NCBI RefSeq assembly: GCF_001949145.1
Contig: NW_019091415.1
Coordinates: forward strand, 39,160-103,159
Length of the DNA: 64,000 nt
From: Acanthaster planci
Taxonomy: Eukaryota; Echinodermata; Asteroidea; Valvatida; Acanthasteridae
Direction of reading: 5' to 3'
In this document: one piece after another, positions 1 through 12,157 of the stretch
Layout of the letters: each line of letters begins with the position of its first letter
How positions within the stretch are numbered: position 1 is the first letter of the stretch
Program-made: the position numbers and the translations under genes
The notes under the pieces: model-generated
What the model saw: only the letters and a program-made list of their open reading frames with translations
Told to the model about the DNA's origin: nothing
Databases searched by the model: none

Positions 1-82
1 ATTTCCTTTGTCTGAGTTCGCAGACCCCAGCCACCCATATAAACCATACGTCTCTGATCCCGGAGTCCCCGGCAGTAAGTGG
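1..82 (-). mobile_element. Terminal fragment of a piggyBac-like (TTAA) element
   Basis: The end reads AGTCCCCGGCAGTAAGTGG followed by TTAA at 83-86. Read on the other strand it starts CCACTTACTGCCGGGGACTC, which matches the left end of the piggyBac element at 45403 over about 70 bases, including the block CCGGGGACTCCG. The other end of this copy lies outside the window. No coding sequence is seen in the visible part. Confidence 0.6.
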
Positions 83-86
83 TTAA

Positions 87-2368
87 GCTGCCAATAAATT
101 TACAGTGAAATGTGTGCTGCCGTGAGTTATAGTGAAGATTGTTTGTCACTACTCGCATAGACACAGAAACAGCTGTACTCTCATCGACACATACACGTAT
201 TTGAATATTGATATTTCATTCACAGCCAATCACAGCACAAATGACCAGTTGATTCCCAGGTTGTTGTTTTACGTACATCTACGTACACATGTACAAAAAT
301 CTTGCACTTCAAGCCGTGCGGAAAAATGCCCGCACACTGTCCCTGTACGCACAAACATACACATACTGTACATGTACATTAGATTTAATCTCGTGTCTTA
401 TGGCACTACAACTTTGTCAGAGAGAAGATGAATAAAAAAAATGGAAAAAAATCAGCAATTGTGTAAGAAAAACAAGGGAAATCTGGCCGGTCCGAGGAAA
501 AAGCGGAAAATAAAATTTGGCATCCTCAACAAAAAAGTGAAAATCTACTAAAAAGCAGAGATTTTACACTCCTGAGATTAAAAACCATCAAGCTGTATTG
601 CTGTATCAAGCTGTATTGCTGATGAATTCATGCACCACTTGGGTTCAGGGTCAGGGCCAAAAAAAGTATTTTCTGGAAAAAGACAGAAAGAAATGTGACA
701 AAAAAAATGATTGTTTTCATTAATTCTAAATAGGTGGCCTGGTGGGGCCCCATCTCCCAAGGAATGTAAGGCCTTATCCGAATCACCTGGCTATGGCTGG
801 AATTTACACAGGACTTAATGGCAACTGGCGGCAGTCACTGCCATAGACTCACGTGTAATTTTCAGCCATAGCCAAGTGATTCGGACACAGCCTATGACTC
901 ACATCGATATGGCTTGCATTGATGTAGTCAGAGCCTTCAACACCTCGTATTGGCTGCAAACATACACGGGTTGATTCATCTAAGATACAATAAAACAAAA
1001 TAAGGGAGGCAATTCAGGTTAACTTTCTTGAACACATACACACATCAGTTTGTATATTGGAAATTCTTAAACCTACATTAGAAAATCTGAATCTTTAAAT
1101 TACTGCCATTACTGCCAAACTCCACAGCAAGCTAAGGCACAAACTATTAGTACTTATTATAACAAGCAATGAGCCAGTTTGGTATTTCAAAAAGCCAAGG
1201 TTTTTTGGGAACAAAGTGCGTGTGTGCAGCTGTGTCAGTGACAGACTACCAAGCGCACATAGTAAACTGTACAACAATATAAAACTTTTAAACCTAGAGA
1301 ATCTGAATCTTTTAATTACTACATGTAGTTTGCATGTTCATTGTAAAACTCCATGGCAAGTGCAGTTAGGTGAGTGCGAGAGTCCTGAATAGCCTTGTGC
1401 TGGGCGTGCGCTATTGGAACACTGAACCGGCTCATTATATCATCAACATTCACTGATACCTACTAGTACATGTACATAAGTTTTTCCTAGGAACAGAGTT
1501 AATCAATATTGTATGCTTCAATATAATCTGGGTTTTTTTTAGATGAATCCAGTGACCATAGCCCTATTGCTGGTTATTCACAGAGGATCACTTTGATGGC
1601 GTTAAGAAGGCGTTAACAATTGTGATAACCATTGTACAGAGCCTTTTGCCACAGAAGGAGGCCATCTGGAATATCGAATGACAAATTAGCTGGTTTCATT
1701 TACATGTATATGGTATTGAGAGTAAGGTGTCCATGATGGACAACTGACTTAATTCATGGGTTGGCTATATTGAAATTGAACGTGAAGTTACCTCTTCATG
1801 TTTGAAAGTTTAGAGTAGACATTACTGTGATAAAATGAAATTTCATGACAAATTAGCACCTGTACGACTGACGAATAACTTCAAATTATAATTAAACACA
1901 CAAAATTCTATCTAAGTGTTATAAGCCAAATTTATAAAAATGTTGAAAGAGAGACTTGAAATGTGTGGCAATCGTAAACTGTCTGGTGACATCCTAATCC
2001 AGGGGTGAGACTGACCAATGACAAAAATAGCTGAAAACAGCTGACAAAAGGCATAAAAGAAGCTGAACAGTGAAAATATCCTATACTTTTGTACACAGCC
2101 AGTGAGGAAAACAAGCTGAAATCCAAAACAAAAAAGCTGAAATCAACTGAAAAGCTGAGAAATCTCAACCCTGTAATTGGAAGTTTGCTATTTATAAAAC
2201 AGATTCAGGGAATAAAATCAAATGCGGCTTCCATATGAATAAAGTATATTGCTGAGGAAAAACTGGCCTTTTGAATGAGGGCGGTGGAAAATGGAATTAT
2301 TTCCTGAACCATCATACACCATGAATGACAATGAAAAGTGGTTTGTGAGATCACTGAAATATACTTAC
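87..2368. other. Intron or inter-exon sequence with no gene recognised
   Basis: This AT-rich stretch contains many short open frames, none resembling a known protein, and several TACATGTA-type palindromes. I looked on the minus strand for the next D2 exons of the phosphatase and found none. It presumably belongs to the intron that follows the exon at 2369-2462. Confidence 0.6.
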
Positions 2369-2462
2369 ATGGCAGAATGTTGACCAATCGGTTCTTGAAC
2401 TTGTTGGCTGGGAGATTAGCACTCACAAACTTGGAAGGCAAAGCCTTCTGATTGGCCAGGCG
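2369..2462 (-). CDS. LAR-type RPTP exon: start of D2 domain
   Basis: A 94-base exon lies between TTAACTCAG and GTAAGT, phase 0 in and phase 1 out. It encodes [18 protein letters not shown] and [13 protein letters not shown], matching [36 protein letters not shown] is the D2 counterpart of the KNRY loop. The last base (T) would begin the Tyr codon that follows in LAR. The remaining D2 exons must lie left of position 1, since nothing matching them was found on the minus strand in 1-2368. In this family D2 is mostly a regulatory pseudophosphatase, but whether that holds here cannot be judged from this fragment. Confidence 0.95.
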
Positions 2463-2580
2463 CTGAGTTAAGAGAAAAACAAGAAGTACCATGCAAGCAC
2501 AAGAACAGCTCCAAGTCTGCACACAATGTACGAGGTAAGCACTTTTAAGAAAGTATATGGACAGTGAATAGGTTTAATTT

Positions 2581-2841
2581 CCCAAATCCAAAGGATTTTC
2601 CATTCGAGTAAAAAATACTCACCCCTGTTTACGTACATGTACATGTACGCTCGCACATTAGCATGCATGTACAAGGAAACTTGCTGAAAAAGTCACCCAA
2701 GCCACATTCCTCCATGTATACCGCATGTCCCCCACAAAGGGTTATGTAACAGTCTTATCCTTTTTTTTTCATTCGGGGGAGGGACAGTAAATATAGGTGA
2801 GCGTTTTCTTTACCAGAATGGAAAATCCCTTTGGATTTTGG
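2581..2841. repeat. Short fold-back (inverted repeat) element
   Basis: The left arm, 2581-2624, contains AAATCCAAAGGATTTTCCAT. The right arm, 2796-2841, is its inverted copy with a few substitutions (AATGGAAAATCCCTTTGGAT). The loop is about 170 bases. Such short palindromic structures are typical of MITEs. No target-site duplication was identified. Confidence 0.6.
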
Positions 2842-4709
2842 ATATTCCATTACAGAAATAAACTCACCTCTATTCACCTACATTTACAGAGTAGTACTGT
2901 TACCCAACTTAAAGGGAGGGAGGGAATATGCAGGGTGAACAGACGGTGTAAACTGAACCTACAAAAATGTGAAAAGGTTGCTTAGACATATCCGGGAGGT
3001 GCCTATCTAGTTGTAAGTAGTTGTACATGTTGTATGGGCTGTTGATCAGCCAACCTCCAGAAGGACTTTCCTACCTACAAGTCCTTCAGATTGTATCATA
3101 TCTTTCAAGGAGCATGATGTGAAAGTGTTTGGGTATTCCAGCAGGTAGCGTTCATCTCTGAAACAGAATCTATAAGCAGCTGGGGGCAAGAGGCTGACAT
3201 GCTGCATATCTCGTGGGCTTTTAAGATTTTGATACTCTATGATCGGAACAACCTGTTATAACTGCCTCTGAAATCCATTCTTTGGGGGGGGGGAAAATTC
3301 AACCGACTGATTCTTGGTAGGATACTCTGTCTGTTGAATAAGGGTTTCCACCGAATATGACCTGGTTTTATAGACGGGGCACGGATTTCACTTCTTCACT
3401 GAGCTGTTGCGGCAGCCACTAAACACACATTCTTTAATTGTAAGCTAAGAGATGAATTCTTTGCTGGTTCAAAGGGAATAAGGTATATGAAACTTATACC
3501 CATATCCCAAGAAGGGACGAGATTCTTGGTTGGGGGTTGCTCTTTAAACATGCCTCACAGCAAATGTGATATTGAGGAGTTTGAGGAGAGAGTTGAGGCA
3601 TAAGGTCCATCGGGGCCATTGGGCAACCATAAAATGAAAAACGGGCAATTTTGCCAGTTGCAATCGTATGCTGAGCAATCATTTGTGTTGAACAGATGGC
3701 CCACTTCATAGCTACCATTCAGACAGGATGTTTGAAACCACCTGATGAAATATTGACCATGGTAATTGACGATAGTTGCATTCAACAATGGAACTCCTGC
3801 AGTCACAGGTATCAATTACCATGCCATTGGCATACCAATTCTTATCCTTGGCTAATCCTCCAAGGTTGACGCAAGGGCACCAAACCAAAAGTGGGGAGTG
3901 CGGGAGGGCTTCAAAGGGGTAAGTATGACCTCAAGGACTCCTCCCAGAATACAGCAGGGGGAAAAGTCCACCCACACTTACACAGACAGTCACCACATAT
4001 GCCGATTAGCACGGGACCTCGGAGGCACTGGTCGGAGTAAAACCTTGTTCTGTGCACCATGAAGTAAAATGTAGAAGTCTGCTGTTGTTGACTTTGCACA
4101 TGGATTATCATCTGCTCCTGGCTGCCATAGTGGCAGCCTCCTCAGAAAGGCCAGATGAGCACAACGATCCTTCAACAATGCAGGTCAGGCGGAGAGTCTC
4201 TGACCGAGGGTAGAGGATACCGGAGCTCGGTTGGTGGAGGTCTTACCTGAGCGGTAGTATTAAAGGAGCTTGGTACAAGAGTCTAGTGAGACGATGTAGG
4301 TCAGACGTTGAAGGTCGTGGACTTGTCTTGGTTAATGAGAAATCCCAGTCTTGTGAAGAGGTCGTAGATGAGGTGGAAGCTGACCTGCCAAATGATGAGC
4401 CAGTCATCTAGGTATTGAAAGATCATGACGCCTCGGCGACAGAGGTAAGGGAGGTCGAAAAAAAAGGAAGTACCTCAAATTCGAAAGTTTGACCATCATA
4501 GATAAAGCGGAGGAACTTCCGGTCCTTGGAGTGGATTGGAATGCGCAGCTATGTGTCCTTCAGATCCACTGTAGAGGCCCAGGCTGGGATCAGCAGAGAC
4601 TGGGTGACTGTTCCCAAGGTCTCCGTGTGAAAGTGCTGTGGGTAAATGAATCTGTTCAGCAGCTTGAAATTGAGGATTGGGCGCCAGGTGTTTGGCTCCT
4701 TCAGGATGA

Positions 4710-5358
4710 TAATTTATATAACGGGTTTTGCCATTAACCAACGTATATTAACCACTTGCTGCGGGGGCAGTTGTTAATGTTGATGATGCTGGTCCGGGAT
4801 AATTATCATTTTTTTGTGTTTTCAAAATTCTTTAAAAATTCCTATCTTCATTTACTGGACATTGTTCATTTGTGTTCATTGTTTTAATTCCACCATGGTT
4901 TAGCTTTAGGCACCATCGCGAAATTGACCAAATAGCTTTTAATCACCACTGGTTGATACAAGTGACTTCTTTGCACCTGTACTTAGCACTTCGTAGGCCT
5001 ATCCTATACCTGAAGGTATTAGTTTTCAGGCATCATGCATTCCCATGTGTTTCGGGATAGAGACATTTTATTTAACGCATCGCAAATCCCTGCCGAACAA
5101 TCGAGCCCTGCACGAACCGGCAGATCCGCGGATGGAATGCAACATGCAAGCTTATGTTTAAATGTGCCCGATCTTCCGCATATTGTGAATATTTTTGCTA
5201 CAAGCTCTTACGTCAGCCAAACCACCGAGCAGCAGAACCAACCTAAAATCATCCGACATGGCACTTCCGAACCAACCTGACCCACACTGTTAGGTTCAGA
5301 TGGAAGGGCAAACCTGTTATATAAATTAACATCTCCCCAACACAAAAATCTTGAAAAA
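4710..5358. mobile_element. 649-bp insertion inside the DIRS reverse transcriptase
   Basis: The insertion is bracketed by 13-base direct repeats TCCTTCAGGATGA at 4697-4709 and 5359-5371. Removing the insertion and one repeat joins the DIRS reading frame as LLILK then EPNTWRPILNF on the minus strand. Inside are 22-base inverted arms at 4711-4732 and 5306-5327, sharing the core ATTTATATAAC. A TTAACCACTTGCTGC piggyBac-like end also lies within it at 4745-4760. A 13-base duplication is unusual for a cut-and-paste element, so a retroposed or composite origin is possible. Confidence 0.6.
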
Positions 5359-5570
5359 TCCTTCAGGATGAGTAAGAATGTTAAAACGAACCTGTCGTGG
5401 GATGGGTGACAGACTGGGCGATAACCCATTTCTGAAAAAGGAAGTTGATTTCCAACTCCAGAGTCTGGCATTGGGTTGAGTTCACGGGGTTTGGAGTCAG
5501 ACGGAGAGGTGCTCATGAATTGGAGGGAGTAGCCAAAGAAGATCATCTCAAGAACCCATCTGTCTGACCT

Positions 5571-5850
5571 GGGGCTAATTTCATAGAGCTGCTTAACCCT
5601 AACACTCCTCAATCCTTAACCTGTTGGAGGACCGAGGACTGTTAGGGTTAAGCACAAAATTTGCTTAAGCACAAAAAAGCCTTGCTTAAAAAACAAAGGT
5701 TACCCGCTCAAATTCTATCTGATTGTCACGCTAATCAAAAGACAGCTAAATGTGATCCAAACACAATATACATCAAATGGAATTTTGGCTGGTTACCTGA
5801 TATATTAAGCAAAGTTTTCTCGCACTTAAGCAAATTTTGAAATTGGCCCC
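5571..5850. mobile_element. MITE with GGGGC-AATTTCA ends inside the DIRS element
   Basis: The two ends are imperfect inverted copies, GGGGCTAATTTCATAGAGC at 5571 and, read inward from 5850, GGGGCCAATTTCAAAATTTG, both followed by GCTTAA. The 280-base unit splits the DIRS frame between RLQLFIRLWHDAW and SDRWVLEM. It has no coding capacity. The target-site duplication is unclear because the target is itself C/G-rich (CCTGG on one side, CCAGG on the other). Confidence 0.65.
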
Positions 5851-7259
5851 AGGCATCATGCCAGAGCCGTATGAACAGTTGCAGTCGGCCCCTGATGGGC
5901 CTGGGGCCGGGGCCAATAGTGAATTGATGGAATCATTGGCAACATCCCTCAAATGAATGGGGGACGTGGTTGGATATTATGCTGGATATGTGAGATCCAC
6001 TGGGAGGCTGTGGTCTCCTAAAGGAGGCACTGTAATGTGAAGTCAGGATGAAAGGAGCTTGAAGTAGAGTGGGAAACCCTGAAGCGGTGGGTGAAGCGGA
6101 GCAGCCACAGGTGATGGAGCTTGGCGGGCTGAAGCTAGCAGATGAAGTGATGCAGGGGGTAAGAGGATCCGGGAATGAAATCTTGTGGGATGCCTTGATA
6201 CGCTTGGCCTCCGATTGTAAAGTCTCGGTTAAGTGACCCGCAAAGAGGTTCTCTGCTGTAGAGGGGAGGGTCTTTAAAGCATCTCTGACCCCCGGGTATG
6301 GGATGTATATATCACCATCATGGCATTAAAGCGAGATGAGGTGATCAGATAGGATATGCATGAGAACTGTTCAAAGGCTGAAGCAATGTTCTCTTCAAGG
6401 GCCCAGAGGGCAAGAGCTTCAAGGTCTGGGGACATATGTAATTGTTCTCACAGGTGTAGGAGAGGTACTCTGCAAGAATGGACAGGAAGGCTGTACAGGG
6501 CAGGCTGTAAAACAAGGCTTTGTCGAGTCCGGTTAGAATAGATGACAGCTTGGCCTGGGATCTGTCCACAAATGGTTAATTTCCGTGTGGATGAGATAGT
6601 GAGTTGGCATTGATCTTGTCCTTGGTGGCTGCCGGAAGGTCCAGGACAGAAAGTCAACAATGTCTTACTTGGTGAACTGAAAACAATTTTGTGCCTATCG
6701 CAGGAAAGGATGCCACTTCTTAGCAGAGGTGAGAACCTTGAATGTCTCTATGCAAGAGACTGGGACTGGGAAGATGTGCGGTGTTGTCTCCAGTCTGGCC
6801 AAATGTTGTTTGAAGACAGGGTGAGACTCGGAGTCCTGGCCTGCTGGTGGTAGAGGAGGGAGGCCCACCCGAGATTGGACTCCGGAGGGGTGAGGCTAGT
6901 CACAGAGTCGATGACGTCTTCCCCAAAGAGAATTCATGGATATCTGAGGGGGAGTGGAGCGAGTCTCGCTGGGTATCCAAAGCCGGAGGCAGAGCAGATT
7001 TGGAGGTGTGGTAATTGGTGGTGAGGGCATCCAAATCGGTGTTGAAGACTGAGATCCCTGGTGGGGAAGGGGCCGTGGCTCTCTTGGCCAGAAGATGGGC
7101 TCAGGGAGCCCTATAACACAGGGGACTGGAGTGACGTCAACCCGGCCCTCTTGATTCCGTGTGGCACTCAGGATGGTGAACCCCCTCGACGCCCAGCTCC
7201 TGTACTGGTGCTAATAACGCTGAGGCGAATGGGGTTACTCACAACGTGGTACTGAGTTA

Positions 7260-9180
7260 TCAGAACCAATACCTGGCTCTGAGTGGATGTGCCCAGCTGC
7301 TCCCACAACGACCGGTAATTTTGTGAAATTGGAGATACAATATTGCTCCAAAGTTACAGGCAAAATTCAAAGTGCCCAAAGTTTGGTTCCGTGCCACTTT
7401 CAGGTACGCAATCTTTAGGTCTAGGCCATGAGCAAACTAGTGTTGCAACAGTATTAACCCTAAACTTTCCCAAGTCTACAATTACCAATTTTGGTGGGCT
7501 GGATTAGTGTTCTTGCTGGGTTTCAGGTTTATTTCCATGTTACATGTATATATAAGTTAAATAAAGAAATTACTAAAACTAAATTTGTAATAGTATGGGA
7601 GAGGTCAGATAAAAAGCAGAAGCTTGTACTGGGTCTGCCCCCTTTAAGGAGAATATGTGTAATTTATACAATTCTTGGGGAAAATATTACTAATACAAAA
7701 GTGTGCAGTTCCTCATAAGTTTAATAAATTAATATGGAGAGAATGACCATCCCAATCCCTAGTTCAAAACTACAGTTATAACTTTGTCTGACATTACATA
7801 TTTACAGTAATAATATACCCTTAATTGTCACTGTCATAAGTTGCCACATTGAGTAGAAATTTTTTAAAATACCTTTTACAAGATGACATTAGTGGACAAG
7901 CTGATCTAAGTTTGGGCCCAAAGGAGAAGTCCCTGGTATCTAACGGTTTAGAGGTGTAGAGATGTTCTAACTTTATTGGATTGAGAGATTGGGTGGGCCA
8001 TGCAGCAGTTCTTTTTGTTCTTTCTTTTCAACAGTCCCCAACTGACCAGTGAAATAATAAATAACATGGATTACACAACTATGAAAGACAAAAACGAAGA
8101 GACCCACCACAAGATTTGTGAGTTGTGAACGGTACTTACAGTACATTTGCAAGACTATTCTGTCCCTCTGGAATGTCTTTATTTCCAACACATGAGTAGA
8201 GTAGAGTGAATGAATTTATGTAACGAAATCATGACTGCCAAGCTTGTCCCGGGAGTGCTGTGCATTTGGCACACATGGTCGGCTGGCTGGCCAGCAGCTT
8301 GGGCTAGGCACATTGTTTAGTGACTGATTTCATTCTTCATACGTTGATGTATAAATCGCCCGGAGTGTAAATGACAGTAGATGCAACTGCAGGGGATGCA
8401 TATGTATCCTGCACCAGGGAACTAAATCTATCAAGCTCACCATGACGCCCAGAAGTGGGCGCCACATCTTGCCTGGTAGGATTGAAGAAACACAAGTTGC
8501 TCTGCCTGTGGCAAAGTTAAGAACTGTTCCAAGGTTGGTTGGTTGTTGAGAAGGCATCAGAGGGGACTTCTCTGTACTGATGATAAAGATCAGTCTGTGT
8601 ACTTGATTGTTTGCTGGAGGGATTTCCTCCGATACTGACAACTGAAAAAACTGTTGGCAATTCCCAGCAGCTCAGTCTTTTGTTCCAAGTACAGTCTTTT
8701 ATTACAAGGTTAAGCTCTTTTGTCCGGTTTTGGGCTCCCCGGTTTCATATATAATGCCCATGTAACCAAACCCAGGCTCCCGGCAGCACATGGTTAATAC
8801 AGACTGGTAACCACTGAAAAATAGTTCTGTCAGATTTGGCAGGTTATCTTGAAGTTATCTCTTTTTCTGGTTATTCCTCTACCGACAATGAAACATTTGT
8901 GAAAATACAACTTCACTTTCTGGACACCAACTACTTCATCATAAATTTGTGCTTGAGTTAATTTCAGTTTGTGCATTTCTTAACCGGTTATACATGTAGT
9001 TTGATTTTGTGTCCAAAAAATGTCATTTGGGGTCTATTTGTTAATAATAGTATGTTAGAAATGGTAACGTTAGCATATGGACCCTAGTCAACCATTGCTC
9101 ATGTTTATCTAATCCACACTGCAATTAAATTATCATCAAACAACACTTGTTTCCCAAAGTGCCAATAGTCTGCAACTTAC
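7260..9180. other. Intron sequence, with a piggyBac-like terminus at its end
   Basis: This is intronic with respect to the phosphatase gene, between the exons at 9181 and 2462. Apart from the terminus at 8640-8793, I see only AT-rich sequence with short, unrecognised open frames. Confidence 0.5.
8640..8793 (-). mobile_element. Terminus of a piggyBac-family (TTAA) MITE
   Basis: The block containing CAGCAGCTCAGTCTTTTGT, ACAGTCTTTTATTACAAGG and CTCTTTTGTCC is homologous to 54975-55045, the right half of the MITE at 54591-55104. It ends ...CCCGGCAGCACATGG and is followed by TTAA at 8794-8797. The matching left end was not found, so this is probably a truncated copy. Confidence 0.6.
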
Positions 9181-9466
9181 CTTAAATTCACTCTCCATTC
9201 CTGTTATAGTTTCCCCAGGCTCAGGTTGGGTCAACTTCTGGATGTGGGAGTAGAGATTCCTTGCTGGTACCTCTGTGTTTCCACTCTGCACTGCCTCTAA
9301 CAAAGCCTCATGGATGAACACATACTGCTCTTCAGTCTGAACCATGTAGTTACGCTGTGCACGCAGGCAGGTCACATGGCCATATATATCAACTGTCTTC
9401 TCATGCTTGATCCTCTCCAACATGGAGTCAATTACAATGAAGGCCCCAGTGCGACCTACTCCAGCA
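9181..9466 (-). CDS. LAR-type RPTP exon: D1 P-loop and C-terminal part
   Basis: The 286-base exon starts with one base that completes serine of the P-loop (acceptor GCTGCAG) and ends in phase 0 before GTAAGT. It encodes [20 protein letters not shown], then [39 protein letters not shown] and a tail ending [14 protein letters not shown] is the phosphate-binding loop with the invariant arginine, and QTEEQY has the Q-loop glutamine. The tail matches the D1-D2 linker of LAR (ITGMELEFK). D1 is therefore complete and, as far as sequence shows, catalytically competent. A 5.8-kb intron separates the P-loop residues from the catalytic cysteine. Confidence 0.97.
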
Positions 9467-10929
9467 CTGCAGCAAGGTACAAGGTAGACAAGGAATTAAG
9501 AAAGTTAAGGAATACATGGCCAATTTGTTTTATGTACAGATAACTCAGAGCTGCAACAAATAGATTGCCATTGGTGAAGTGCTCTTTTAGGTTCATTTCA
9601 GCTCATGAATATGAAAGCAAAGGAGGTCACACACCTTAAAATATTCTTCTTTTCACTAAGATGCATAAGACATAGAGCCAACGACTTTCTGTTTCAAAAG
9701 TGGGTATTTTTGCCAAATCTTGAATTCCGGTTCAGAAATTCAAATTCCATTTCATACCTTAGTAAGCACAGAAAGGAGAGCAAGTTTTAAACTGTGCATG
9801 GAAACCATTGGCCCAACCATACCACCCCCCCCAAAAAAAGAAAGAAAAAGAAAAGAAACAAATACATGTATTCTTTGGAAATACGATACAATATTTTCAT
9901 TTTTTCTTTATTTTCTAGTTATAATTCTAAGAAATCCACACAATAAATACAGCATCCCCCATCCCTTGATTTCCCACCGAAGCGATCATCAAAACTTGCT
10001 ACAATTATCAACGGACAATTCTTCCGTCACTCCACATGTATAAAATCAAACTGATCATAGTTGATCATAATAGGTTTATGTTGGACATTGACCCGCCATT
10101 TTTATTTGGCAGAGATGCAACAAAATTCAGAAAGTTAACATTAAATCTGAGCATTCAAATGAATGTTTGAGACTGAACACTTTGCTCTTCATGGAACACT
10201 TCCGAGGACCCATTCAGTTATGGTAAACCAAGCTTACTGGGTTTCGTTTACTTCAAGAAATGTGTAATAAGTCTTCCGTTTTAATGCCGCGGTTTTATCT
10301 GTTTCACCATGGGGTAATAGCCTTATTTCAAGGCGTCTATGCGGATTCGCATACTGAATTCCCCACGTGTGCAATAGGCATATGTGTGAGTATGAACTTG
10401 TTTGCGATTTGATTTCAATGCTAGTAGTGTGCACGTGTGTGTACTGTACCACATTGCTGACCCAGTTAGCAATGAATCCATATCAATTCAACATGCTTTT
10501 GGACCTGACCATCACAAGTGGAATGAAACTCGGCATGGTGACTGAATTCTCTGAGAGAACCCCAGAACTGAAATTTTATGTCAATCGGTCAATTAATTTT
10601 TGACATATGGCTTATCAAACTTTTGACTGATTAGCTTGACCTGCTTTGTTTGGACAGCCATATCTCCTGAAGTAAAGCACTGACAGAGATAAAAATGATA
10701 TCATTTTCAAGCTCTTGAAATGGACTTAATTCATTATATAAATGAAATTTATCCCATGTGCTACAGAAAAGTTATTCAAATATATATCCTTTGACCTTCA
10801 TTTGGGACAAATGCACATACTTTTTTTGTAGCTTAAGATGTAACAAACATTTCCAGATAGAATTACGGCGGGCACTCTTACAGTTTTTGAGTTTTATTCT
10901 AACCTTGGGGAAAAAATGAAAATGTATAT
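9467..10929. other. Intron sequence with no gene recognised
   Basis: The part before 10460 shows nothing I can name. From about 10460 to 10860 the text is of the kind found in old dispersed repeats (phrases such as CATATCTCCTGAAGTAAAGC and TTTGACCTTCA), similar in style to the array near 16.9-17.4 kb. It is not assigned to a family. Confidence 0.4.
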
Positions 10930-10985
10930 GAATACGCCTTTTGCAAGTTAAATTTGAATAAAATCTGGTACACTCAGTTTTTTAA

Positions 10986-11540
10986 CCCCTTGACAACGGG
11001 AATTTCTTACGGAAAGCGGACTCGAAGAATCCAGCCTTTCTTGGCCACGAAGGCCACCTGCCAAACTGCAAATTCTTGGTTTGTGGCCCTGCGTGCTCTG
11101 CACGCTTTGAATTACACGGTGAAAAGGCTGATTGTTCAGTGGCATGCGGCTCTACTCACCCTTCCACATTCCCGTTGCCTCTTTTCAAAGTGGGGACTAT
11201 TGTGAAGCTGGTGATTATGATGGAAAATCGGTCTTTTCATTTCTGGGCTACTCACAAAGACCAATTACCATATATACAAGAGCCAGGGTCTGCCTTCTTT
11301 CACCGTGTTCGCTCGAGCGTGGGCTGAAAAAATAGCTGAAAAGCGGGCTGGGGATTATGATGGAAAATCGGTCTTTTCATTTCTGGGCTACTCACAAAGA
11401 CCAATTACCATATATACAAGAGCAAGGGTCTGCCTTCTTTCACCGTGTTCGCTCGAGCGTGGGCTGAAAAAAATAGCTGAAAAGCGGGCTGGGGATCTCA
11501 ATTTTTACGGTGGCTATAGCCGCCTCGCAGCACGAAGGGG
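10986..11540. mobile_element. 555-bp piggyBac-type MITE with TTAA flanks
   Basis: TTAA lies at 10982-10985 and 11541-11544. The element begins CCCCTTGACAACGGG and ends GCAGCACGAAGGGG, so the perfect terminal inverted repeat is only six bases (CCCCTT). It is GC-richer than its surroundings and contains a tandem duplication. Its ends differ from the CCACTT family seen elsewhere in the window. Confidence 0.7.
11213..11493. repeat. Two-copy tandem duplication, 140-bp unit
   Basis: The unit starting GATTATGATGGAAAATCGG at 11213 is repeated at 11353. The copies differ by one base (GAGCCAGGG versus GAGCAAGGG) and by one extra A in an A-run, so the duplication is recent compared with the surrounding decayed sequence. 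It lies entirely inside the MITE. Confidence 0.9.
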
Positions 11541-12157
11541 TTAAATTTATGTTAACATAACAATTTGAATTCTCCATACTAAAGTACTGTTGCTCTAACT
11601 TGTGATTCAAGGTAAGCTTTTGCTTTCATGTAAGAGACGCCTTACATCAATACAGTTTTTAACGGATCAGAATGGCACAAAGGAACCAGTCAATTCCAGA
11701 GATGGTGGTGGCTATGCAAAGGCTCCCCCAAATCATGAGGTAGAGCAACAGTGTCTGTAGCCCAGCGAATTCAAATTGTTATGTTTATGTGTAATCAGAT
11801 AACTCAGAATACCAGATTTTATTGAAATTTAATTTTAAAAAGGCTCAATTTATATACAGTGTACATGTACATAATGTACATGTACAGGGTAATTTTATGG
11901 TAATATGTACATGTACATGTACATATGTACATAAAAAACATGTCACCCTGATTTTAAGAAGTATTATTAATTAAATTTACGAATTTATCTTCAAGAAAGC
12001 TTGATGTGCAGTAAAGATGTTATACGAGCCTATGCACACAAACATGCCCCCTGCCTTTGTAATGGAGATCAATGAATTTATGGTAAATTTTGCGGATGTG
12101 CATTTCGCTAACAGCACAATGCATCCTGTTAGAATAGTGCCTTACGCTAGGTTTGAT

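Larger units (their letters stand above)
3500..7250 (-). mobile_element. Decayed DIRS-type tyrosine-recombinase retrotransposon
   Basis: On the minus strand, fragments of a DIRS-type polyprotein appear in the expected order. A GC-rich gag-like part lies at about 5.9-7.25 kb. The RT entry region follows around 5400-5612 (SDRWVLEMIFFGYSLQF), then the core RT at about 4740-4400 with NTWRPILNFKLLN, STVDLKDTYLRIP and RKFLRFIYDGQTFEF. The catalytic box FQYLDDWLI is near 4400-4430, in another frame. RNase H appears lost. A stretch near 3900-4150 (LLHFTSWCTEQGFTPTSAS) resembles the N-terminal part of a DIRS tyrosine recombinase. Stops and frameshifts show that it is dead, and two insertions interrupt it (4710-5358 and 5571-5850). 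The outer boundaries are approximate. A Gypsy-type origin is unlikely because of the DIRS-style motif spacing. Confidence 0.75.
10930..11845. mobile_element. Long fold-back element, left arm interrupted by a TTAA MITE
   Basis: The left arm, about 10930-10985 plus 11545-11615, is the inverted copy of 11720-11845. Matching blocks include AATAAAATCTGGTA, ACATAACAATTTGAATTC and ACTGTTGCTCTA, in the same order on both arms. The arms match only after the MITE at 10986-11540 is removed. The loop of about 110 bases has no coding sequence. This gives the order: fold-back element first, MITE second. Confidence 0.7.

Noticed and set aside
132-431. 99-codon plus-strand open frame
   Set aside because: No recognisable domain, composition like the surrounding sequence, and a run of TACATGTA-type words. 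Probably chance.
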